A stretch of 49,116 bases of DNA from Actinomadura violacea. GTDB lineage: Bacteria; Actinomycetota; Actinomycetes; Streptosporangiales; Streptosporangiaceae. The notes below the pieces were generated by a model. The model did no database searches and was not told where the DNA came from. It saw only the letters and a program-made list of their open reading frames with translations. Positions 16,413 through 23,298 of the stretch are shown here, in pieces (the first letter of the stretch is position 1; each line of letters begins with the position of its first letter). The stretch covers positions 1 to 49,116 of the forward strand of contig NZ_JAGEPF010000055.1 in assembly GCF_017573465.1 (NCBI RefSeq), written 5' to 3'. The position numbers and the translations under genes were made by a program.

Positions 16413-19400
16413 TCAGGTCGCCCGGGGCAGCCTCCGCAGCGCCTCCGCGATGCTCTCGTCGACGTCCGGCACGTCCAACCCCAACCACCGCAACCGCTCC
16501 GCCGCCTCCCGAAGGGTGATCCCCGCCTTCCGCGAGGCCCGCAGCAAGTGAAAGAGCGGAACCGGCTCGTCCTCGCTAAGCCAGCTATCACTGAAATTCT
16601 GGCGATAACGAAGTAGCAGGATGTCACCGGCGTCGGCGGTAGCCGACATGGCTCCTTGACATAGCGACATCCCGCATTGCAGCAGCAGGTCAGCAGCGGT
16701 CCGTGGCTCGATCCCGAGTTCCGCGAACGCCCGCACCAGATGCCCACGCGTCACGGGTTCGCGTGGGTCGAGCAGCGGGCCACGGGTATGGAGGTTTCTG
16801 GACAACAGCCGAACCACGGATTCATCGATCCTGGCCGCATAGGGCCCACCAGGCACCACCAGTCCGTAGTCGGCGAGACGCGCCGCCGCCACCTCGGGCT
16901 CACAACCCGCACGGGCGCTCAGAACCAGCAGTTCGGGCATGGAGATCTCCTCACCCGCCGTCCTCCAAGGCGGGGAGGCATCGCCGTCACGGCTCAGCAA
17001 GGCCAGGTCCATGTCCGCGACGTCTTCGGGGAGTCGGGTGGGCACCAGAACGCCATAGGAAGCCAACCGGTCCCCCACCTCAGAAATGGTGACTCCGAGC
17101 ACAAAGGAAGCCCTGACCAAATGAGCCGGTGGGAGCGGATAGCGAGAATCGAACTCGTCGCACTGCGAATACCCCAGCCACCAGTCGAACAGAGCTCGAT
17201 CTTCACTGGAAGGCCGATCCGGCAGATTGAGGGCCTCCGTCCGAAATCCAAAAATCGCCACCCTTTCCCGCACTTCGGCCACCGAAATATCGAGGTCGTG
17301 TGCACATTGGATCAGATGACTGGCCGGCAGGGCCTGGGGCCTGTGGGCGATCGGGCCACCCTCCGCACCCCACGTCAAAAGGCGCAGGTCCCGATTCGAC
17401 GGCGAATCCGTCGACGGCTCGACCTCCGGGAGGATGTGCCCGTATCCCTCAATCCTCTCCCGCAGGGCCCGCAGACCGGTTCCGAACTGGAGTGCAATCG
17501 CTACAAGATGCCCGAACGGCACGGTTTCGCGCACATCGAGCCACCTCGGCCTACCGTTCTGGCGCTCGCTGAGCAACGCGAGGTCTTCCACGGCGACGGT
17601 GGACTCACCGAACCGTGCGGGCTCGATCTCGCGAACCCCCAGGGCCGCCGCACGCCGTGCGACCTCTCTGGGGGCCGTTCCGGTCAGCAGTGCCACCCAG
17701 AGGACATGTCCGGGATGGTGCCTCAGATCATCAGGACTCCAATCCCAGTAATTGGGAATCATGTCTCGATCCGAGCGAATGGCCGCGATATTGGAGCCCA
17801 GCAGAAAAATGTCCGATGGCAGCGCGCGGAGAACCGACCTGGCGTCACCCCCCGCCTCTCCCAGAAGTTCCGCCTGCCGTCCATGGGCGGCCAAGCGCCA
17901 TAGCAGGACATGATCACTCACGTACGGACCGAAATCCCATTCCCAGTAACCGCTTTTGCTCTTCGATTCATGCGCGGCTTCATCGCCGTTCATGACGAGG
18001 TGGGAGTCCTGCAGGAAGCAGCCGGTGCGGGCGGCCTCCAACGACGCCGTGCGCGTCCTGAACGCGGCACCCGAAGCCGCCGCGGTCTCGCTGACGAGAT
18101 CCCCCAGGCGGGGGCTGGCCTCAGTGAGATCGGTGAGCCAGCGGACGTCCAGCAGATCGCTCCCTCCCGACACCAGTTCACCCGCCGCCACACGCAGAAG
18201 CTCCTCAGCGGCAGCGGACACGTCCGTCAGCACCTTTCGGCGGTCCACGGAAAGGCGATCAGGTAGCCGCCTTCCGGTGAGGTTGACGATGGCGCCGTGC
18301 AGGGTGCCGTCGCCGAGACCGGCGAAGACGCCGCGGCGGACGGCGGGCCGGGCGTGGATGCCGTCCACGAGGAGGCCGCCGCCGCTTTCGCACCAGACGA
18401 CCTGGCCATCGCCCTCGGGGTCGGTCCAGGGGACGAGCTTTCCGTGCACGTTCAGGCCGTCGGTCTCCCAGGACGGGCGGACGCGGGCCTTGAGCACGCC
18501 GGGTTCCCAGACTTCGCGCTGGGCGTCGTGCTCGGCGGTGGTGTGGAATTCGGCGATGCCGACGAGGCGGCGGAGTTCCTCGACGCAGGACGGGGCGTCG
18601 TCGCCGTCGCGGAGGTAGAGCCTCACCATGGTGCCGGTGAAGGGGTCGGCGGGGAGGTGCTCGATGCGGAACAGGTGGCCGGGGCCGAAGATCGACGCCT
18701 TGAGGGCCGGGTGGTGGCGCCCGCCGCGGTCGACGGGGCGGGTGACGACCTCGATCTCGTCGGCGATCATGAAGTAGCTGAGCACGCCGATGCCGAACCG
18801 GCTGTTGGCGTGGAACGGGACGGGCGGGTCGGAGCTCTTCCAGTCGGCGGACTCGATGAGGAACTCGGTGGTGTCGGTGAAGCGGGTGCCGGCCTGGGAG
18901 AAGACGTCGGTGAGGACGGCCTCGGTCATGCCGATGCCGTTGTCGCGGCATTCGAGGTAGGCGCGGCCGTTGGCGTCCACGCCCTGGACGAAGCGGATGC
19001 GGCCTTCCCAGGCGTCCGGCCAGTCGCCCCGGCTGCGGTAGGCGAGGTCGGCCTTGCGGTACCGGCAGGCGTCGAGGGCGTTCTGGTACAGCTCGCGGAT
19101 GGCGAGGCCGCGGTCCTGGTAGAGCTGCTCCCCCATCAGCAGGTCCTGGACGCGGCGCTCGTCCAGTCGGAACCGGCTGACGCGCTGGAACAGGGCCCGT
19201 CCGTCGTCGTCGGCGTCGGCGCGGACGTCGTCGGCGGAGGCTCGGGCCGGCAGCCGGGTGAGGACCTGCATCGTCCTGAGGCCGCGGCATCCCTGCCGGA
19301 TCGTGTGCAGCAGCGCGTCGACCTGACCGGCGTACTGGCGGAGCCCTTCGAGCTCGGCGGGGTGGTGGCAGTCGGCGCGCAGGACGAGGCAGTCGGATTC

Positions 19401-20582
19401 GAGCACCCAGCGGGCGCGGTCCGTCGCGGTCCGGCGCAGTCGCGCCGGGTCGACCGGGTGCGGGATGCCGAGGTGCCGGACGACGATGTCGGGCAGCCGG
19501 ACGAGGTCGATCGCCAGGGCGTAGGCGACCGTGAGGACCTGCCCGATCAGCAGTTCGCGGACGCGCTGCTCATGTGGTTCGCCCGCGAAGAGGACGGTCT
19601 CGTGCTGCGGCGCGTTCATGCGGCCGGTGTCGCCGAGTTCGGACAGGTCGAGGCGGAGGGCGGCGAGGAAGCGCTGGACGGTCTTGGTGCTCAGGACCTC
19701 GTCCCGCATCGGCGGGTCGGCGATCCCGGTGTCGTCGAGGAGGTCGCGGACGGCGCCCAGCCGGTACGCGACCGGGTAGCGGGCCGCCCAGCGGTGGAAC
19801 AGCCACCAGCCGATCTCGGTGCCGGCGGCCTCGCGGTCGGGCAGGGTCCTGGCCCTCGCCCGGTCGACAAGTTCGCGCTGGCCGCGCAGGAAGGTCGCGT
19901 ATTCGCGGCGCGGGCCGTCCGTGCCTTCCGAGTCGAGGTCGAGCGGGCCGATGTCGCGGAGTTCGGCGAGGGTGCGGGCCATGTGGGCGTGGTGCAGGAA
20001 GGGGACCAGGGCGAGCAGGGCGGCCTCGGCGGGCGACAGGTCGGGGAGGGCTCCGGCGAGCGGCGCCCGGAGGAGCCAGTCGACCCGTTTGGTGAAGCGG
20101 GCGCCGAGGTCGGGGTCGAGCCACGGGTCGTCGTCCAGGGCGGCTTCGGCGTCGCGGCCGAGGGTGCCGAGGCGGTCGGCGACGGCGGCCGCCGCGTCCT
20201 GGAACGCGGTCGCGTCGCACCTGGAGTCGACGCTGTCCCAGGCGACGTGCTCGCGGACCAGCGTCGCCCACGGGTGCGGCGCCGGGACGGCCGGCCCGGC
20301 GGGCGGCAGCCGGTCGAAGAGCCGGGCGGCGGTGCGGACGTCGTCGTCTCCCCCGCCGAGGGCGCGGACGAGCGCCTCGAGCTGGTCCGCGTCGACAGGA
20401 CGGCTCCGTCCCCGCAGGATGTCGTTGACGCGGGTCCCCGAGCTGAGGTGCATGCCGTTCGCGATCGTGCGGAGGCTCTTCGCGCCGTTGCCGTCATGGA
20501 CGGCCGCGAGGTGCTCCAGGAACCGCCGGTAGGGGCCGTCCTGCGGCCAGTCCGTGCGATCGATCCGATGGCCGCCCGCCAC
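16413..20582 (-). CDS. HTH-HSP90/GHKL ATPase-winged HTH repeat protein, predicted conflict-system component
   Basis: 1389 residues. Order: N-terminal XRE-like HTH (about 15-80, SLRTIANGMHLSSGTRVNDI); a helical region (about 120-440) with a degenerate HD look (LALVPFLHHAHMARTLAEL); a GHKL/HSP90 ATPase (about 470-780) with N-box ELYQNALDACRY, G1 CRDNGIGM and G2-like FGIGVLSYFM; a spacer (about 780-950); then seven repeats of roughly 62-65 residues (about 952-1389) with the pattern HLhxA..hG....E...RL..hG..hP, like winged HTH modules. It resembles HSP90-wHTH proteins described in actinobacterial NTP-dependent conflict systems (recalled). GTG start follows GGGAGG. The repeat half is visibly less GC-rich. 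Self/non-self sensing or regulatory scaffolding is inference. Confidence 0.85.
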   Translation of the reverse strand: MAGGHRIDRTDWPQDGPYRRFLEHLAAVHDGNGAKSLRTIANGMHLSSGTRVNDILRGRSRPVDADQLEALVRALGGGDDDVRTAARLFDRLPPAGPAVPAPHPWATLVREHVAWDSVDSRCDATAFQDAAAAVADRLGTLGRDAEAALDDDPWLDPDLGARFTKRVDWLLRAPLAGALPDLSPAEAALLALVPFLHHAHMARTLAELRDIGPLDLDSEGTDGPRREYATFLRGQRELVDRARARTLPDREAAGTEIGWWLFHRWAARYPVAYRLGAVRDLLDDTGIADPPMRDEVLSTKTVQRFLAALRLDLSELGDTGRMNAPQHETVLFAGEPHEQRVRELLIGQVLTVAYALAIDLVRLPDIVVRHLGIPHPVDPARLRRTATDRARWVLESDCLVLRADCHHPAELEGLRQYAGQVDALLHTIRQGCRGLRTMQVLTRLPARASADDVRADADDDGRALFQRVSRFRLDERRVQDLLMGEQLYQDRGLAIRELYQNALDACRYRKADLAYRSRGDWPDAWEGRIRFVQGVDANGRAYLECRDNGIGMTEAVLTDVFSQAGTRFTDTTEFLIESADWKSSDPPVPFHANSRFGIGVLSYFMIADEIEVVTRPVDRGGRHHPALKASIFGPGHLFRIEHLPADPFTGTMVRLYLRDGDDAPSCVEELRRLVGIAEFHTTAEHDAQREVWEPGVLKARVRPSWETDGLNVHGKLVPWTDPEGDGQVVWCESGGGLLVDGIHARPAVRRGVFAGLGDGTLHGAIVNLTGRRLPDRLSVDRRKVLTDVSAAAEELLRVAAGELVSGGSDLLDVRWLTDLTEASPRLGDLVSETAAASGAAFRTRTASLEAARTGCFLQDSHLVMNGDEAAHESKSKSGYWEWDFGPYVSDHVLLWRLAAHGRQAELLGEAGGDARSVLRALPSDIFLLGSNIAAIRSDRDMIPNYWDWSPDDLRHHPGHVLWVALLTGTAPREVARRAAALGVREIEPARFGESTVAVEDLALLSERQNGRPRWLDVRETVPFGHLVAIALQFGTGLRALRERIEGYGHILPEVEPSTDSPSNRDLRLLTWGAEGGPIAHRPQALPASHLIQCAHDLDISVAEVRERVAIFGFRTEALNLPDRPSSEDRALFDWWLGYSQCDEFDSRYPLPPAHLVRASFVLGVTISEVGDRLASYGVLVPTRLPEDVADMDLALLSRDGDASPPWRTAGEEISMPELLVLSARAGCEPEVAAARLADYGLVVPGGPYAARIDESVVRLLSRNLHTRGPLLDPREPVTRGHLVRAFAELGIEPRTAADLLLQCGMSLCQGAMSATADAGDILLLRYRQNFSDSWLSEDEPVPLFHLLRASRKAGITLREAAERLRWLGLDVPDVDESIAEALRRLPRAT

Positions 20583-20645
20583 GTCGCCTCCCGCTGTGCA
20601 CCGCCCTGGAAGAGGTATCTACACGGCGACTCCGCCATAGACCAC

Positions 20646-20655
20646 CCGAATTCGG
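20646..20655. promoter_or_regulatory. Palindrome in the divergent HSP90-like/small-protein promoter region
   Basis: A perfect 10-bp palindrome CCGAATTCGG lies 64 bases upstream of the HSP90-like start, within the 146-base divergent region. A TAGATA-like -10 faces the HSP90-like gene nearer its start. The N-terminal HTH of that protein could bind here, but a 10-bp palindrome is not compelling alone. Confidence 0.3.
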
Positions 20656-20728
20656 AATGTGGCCGGTTAGCGCTCGCTCTTGGGGCAAGTAGGTGCTGGA
20701 CGAGCCAGCGAGACGAGGGGGCAGTGCG

Positions 20729-20917
20729 ATGGCGAAGAAGAAGTACGACCCCGCCGACCGGGGTCCCGGGGCCAGTTCGGGGCATGAGGAGCTGCCGCGC
20801 GAGCGGATCGTGCCCGGGAACGGGAGCGCCGCCGAGGGCTATGAGCCCAGGGAGGGCAACGGCACGCGGGACGGCAACCCGATCGCCGGCGTGGAGCTGG
20901 AGGACGACGAGTCGTGA
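20729..20917 (+). CDS. Small hydrophilic protein of unknown function
   Basis: 62 residues from ATG at 20729 with GAGGGGG seven bases upstream. The composition is basic at the N-terminus (MAKKKYDPADRGPG) and acidic at the end (GVELEDDES), with many Gly, Asn and Pro, suggesting an unstructured protein. An in-frame GTG at 20693 would add 12 residues without a good ribosome-binding site. It is divergent from the HSP90-like gene and is closed by a very strong hairpin. No family recognised; could be an intrinsically disordered stress protein or simply a lineage-specific ORF. Confidence 0.6.
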   Translation: MAKKKYDPADRGPGASSGHEELPRERIVPGNGSAAEGYEPREGNGTRDGNPIAGVELEDDES

Positions 20918-20924
20918 ACCGGGC

Positions 20925-20965
20925 GGGCCCGGCCGGCGCCTGATCAGCGGGCGCCGGCCGGGCCC
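20925..20965. terminator. Very strong bidirectional hairpin
   Basis: A perfect 16-bp stem (20925-20940 with 20950-20965; arm GGGCCCGGCCGGCGCC) with a 9-base loop lies between the small-protein stop and the gnd stop, serving both convergent transcripts. Confidence 0.85.
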
Positions 20966-20970
20966 GGCGG

Positions 20971-22395
20971 TCAGGCCTGGACCTCGGTGCGGTCGCCGCC
21001 CCAGAGGGTGTGGAACGAGCCGTCGCGGTCGACGCGGCGGTAGGTGTGGGCGCCGAAGAAGTCGCGCTGGCCCTGGGTGAGCGCGGCGGGCAGGCGGTCG
21101 GCGCGCAGCGAGTCGTAGTAGGCGAGCGCGGTGGAAAACCCCGGTGCGGGGACGCCGATGCGGGCGGCGGTGGCGACGACGTCGCGCCAGGCGTCCTGGG
21201 CGTCACCGAGGGCCTCGGCGAAGTGGTCGTCGGTGAGCAGCGTCGGCGTGGACGGGTCGGCGTCGTAGGCGGCGCGGATCCGGTCGAGGAAGCGGGCGCG
21301 GATGATGCAGCCGCCGCGCCAGATCGTGGCCATCGCGCCGGCGTCGATGTCCCAGCCGTACTCGGCGCTGCCCGCCTGGATCTCGTGGAACCCCTGCGCG
21401 TAGGCGACGATCTTGGAGGCGTACAGCGCCTTCTCGACCTTGTCCGCGAAGCCCGAATCGGCGACGGCGGTGCGGGACGGGCCCGGCAGGTTCCGGGACG
21501 CCTCGCGCAGGTCGGCGTGGCCGGAGACGGACCGGGCGAACACGGCCTCGGCGATGCCGCCGACGGGGACGCCGAGGTCCAGGGCGGTCTGGACGGTCCA
21601 GCGGCCGGTGCCCTTCTGCTCGGCCTGGTCGAGCACGACGTCCACGAACGGCTTGCCGGTGGCGGCGTCGGTGTGCGCGAGCACCTCGGCGGTGATCTCG
21701 ATGAGGTAGGACTCCAGCCGGCCGGTGTTCCAGGTGCGGAACACCTCGGCGATCTCGGCGGGCGCGAGGCCCGCGGCGTGCCGCAGCAGGTCGTAGGACT
21801 CGGCGATCAGCTGCATGTCGGAGTACTCGATGCCGTTGTGCACCATCTTCACGAAGTGCCCGGCGCCGTCGGGTCCGACGTGGGTGCAGCAGGGCGTCCC
21901 GTCGACCTTGGCGGCGATGTCCTCCAGCAGCGGGCCGAGCGCCTCGTAGGACTCGGCGGAGCCGCCCGGCATGATGCTCGGGCCGTGCAGCGCGCCCTCC
22001 TCGCCGCCGGAGATGCCGGTGCCGACGAAGTGGATGCCGCGCTCGCGCAGCGCGGCCTCGCGGCGGCGGGTGTCGGCGAAGTGCGCGTTGCCGCCGTCGA
22101 CGATCATGTCGCCGGGCTCCAGCAGCGGCGCGAACTCGTCGATGACCGCGTCGGTCGGCGCGCCCGCCTTCACCATGATCACCAGGCGGCGGGGCCGCTC
22201 CAGCGACGCCACGAACCGCTCCGGCGTGTCGGCGGGCAGGAACGTCCCCTCGTCGCCGAACTCCTCCACCAGCGCCTTCGTGCGGGCGGCGGTGCGGTTG
22301 TGCACGGCGACGGGATGACCGTGCCGGGCGAGGTTGCGGGCCAGGTTCCGGCCCATCACCGCGAGCCCGGTGACGCCTATACGCGCCGTTTCCAT
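20971..22395 (-). CDS. gnd: 6-phosphogluconate dehydrogenase, decarboxylating
   Basis: 474 residues, the length of the long NADP-type enzyme. It oxidises 6-phosphogluconate to ribulose-5-phosphate plus CO2 in the oxidative pentose phosphate pathway. N-terminal Rossmann fold GVTGLAVMGRNLARNLARHG (here Val replaces the usual start of GxGxMG-type motif), then the family signature region IVDGGNAHFADTRRRE and GTGISGGEEGALHGPSIMPG with the catalytic-loop Lys in HFVKMVHNGIEY; C-terminus HTLWGGDRTEVQA. ATG at 22395 has AGGAGAG upstream; the frame stays open far upstream but without homology. Divergent from the beta-phosphoglucomutase/phosphorylase pair that supplies glucose-6-phosphate. Confidence 0.95.
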   Translation of the reverse strand: METARIGVTGLAVMGRNLARNLARHGHPVAVHNRTAARTKALVEEFGDEGTFLPADTPERFVASLERPRRLVIMVKAGAPTDAVIDEFAPLLEPGDMIVDGGNAHFADTRRREAALRERGIHFVGTGISGGEEGALHGPSIMPGGSAESYEALGPLLEDIAAKVDGTPCCTHVGPDGAGHFVKMVHNGIEYSDMQLIAESYDLLRHAAGLAPAEIAEVFRTWNTGRLESYLIEITAEVLAHTDAATGKPFVDVVLDQAEQKGTGRWTVQTALDLGVPVGGIAEAVFARSVSGHADLREASRNLPGPSRTAVADSGFADKVEKALYASKIVAYAQGFHEIQAGSAEYGWDIDAGAMATIWRGGCIIRARFLDRIRAAYDADPSTPTLLTDDHFAEALGDAQDAWRDVVATAARIGVPAPGFSTALAYYDSLRADRLPAALTQGQRDFFGAHTYRRVDRDGSFHTLWGGDRTEVQA

Positions 22396-22548
22396 TGGTT
22401 CTCTCCTCTTCGTGTGCCACCCTGGCCAAGGGGTTGTACGACGATCATGATCCCCCCCGTTCGAACGCCGGCCCCGCATGTCCTGTTCCGGCACGGGAAC
22501 GGGACGCACTTGAGAGCGATTCCGATCGGTGTCATCCAGGGGGTGCGG

Positions 22549-23298
22549 ATGCTGGGACTGCCGGACGCGGCCGCGGCGTGTCTGTTCGATCTCGACGGGG
22601 TGCTTACCCGCACCGCGGCCGTGCACGCGGCGGCGTGGAAGGAGATGTTCGACGGCTACCTGCGGGAACGCGCCGCGGAGACGGGTGAGCCGTTCGTCGC
22701 CTTCGACCCGGTGAAGGACTACGGGCGCTACGTCGACGGCAAGAAGCGCGAGGACGGGACGCGATCGTTCCTGGAGTCGCGCGGCATCATGCTGCCGGAG
22801 GGCGACGCGGACGACCCGCCGGAGAACGCGACCGTCCGCGGCCTCGGGAACCGCAAGAACGCGCTGGTCCTGGAGCTGATCCGGACGCAGGGCGTGGAGA
22901 CCTTCGACGGGTCCATCGACTTCGTCCGGGCGGCGCGCAAGGCCGGGCTGAAGACCGCCGTGGTGTCCTCCAGCGCCAACACCGTCCAGGTGCTGCGCTC
23001 GGTCGGCATCACCGACCTGTTCGACGCGCGGGTGGACGGTGTCGTCGCGGCGGAGCGGAACCTGCCCGGCAAGCCCGCGCCCGACATGTTCCTCGCGGGG
23101 GCGAAGGAGCTGGACGTGCCCGCGGACCGGGCCGTGGTGTTCGAGGACGCGCTCGCCGGCGTGCAGGCCGGCCGGGCCGGCGGGTTCGCGTACGTGGTGG
23201 GCGTCAACCGCGTCGACGCCGAGCACGCGAAGGACCTCGCGGCGCACGGCGCCGACGTGGTGGTGAACGACCTGTCCGAACTGCTGGAGGCCAAGTGA
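22549..23298 (+). CDS. pgmB: Beta-phosphoglucomutase-family HAD hydrolase
   Basis: 249 residues, HAD superfamily. Motif I CLFDLDGVLT supplies nucleophile Asp14 and acid/base Asp16; a helical cap follows (residues 25-95, with KDYGRYVDGKKREDGTRSFL); motif II TAVVSSSANTVQ; motif III Lys in LPGKPAPDMFL; motif IV VVFEDALAGVQAG. These are the hallmarks of beta-PGM, converting beta-glucose-1-phosphate to glucose-6-phosphate. ATG has AGGGGG five bases upstream. The stop overlaps the GH65 start by four bases (GTGA), and the pairing with a GH65 phosphorylase, which releases beta-glucose-1-phosphate, strengthens the assignment. Confidence 0.9.
   Translation: MLGLPDAAAACLFDLDGVLTRTAAVHAAAWKEMFDGYLRERAAETGEPFVAFDPVKDYGRYVDGKKREDGTRSFLESRGIMLPEGDADDPPENATVRGLGNRKNALVLELIRTQGVETFDGSIDFVRAARKAGLKTAVVSSSANTVQVLRSVGITDLFDARVDGVVAAERNLPGKPAPDMFLAGAKELDVPADRAVVFEDALAGVQAGRAGGFAYVVGVNRVDAEHAKDLAAHGADVVVNDLSELLEAK

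Noticed and set aside
18297..21080. Long plus-strand open frame opposite the HSP90-like gene
   Set aside because: It is the antisense shadow of the ATPase region; the opposite frame has clear GHKL motifs and a ribosome-binding site.
22396..22548. Operator or riboswitch between gnd and pgmB
   Set aside because: Only a short GATCATGATC palindrome and a C-run were seen; nothing long or symmetrical enough to support a call.
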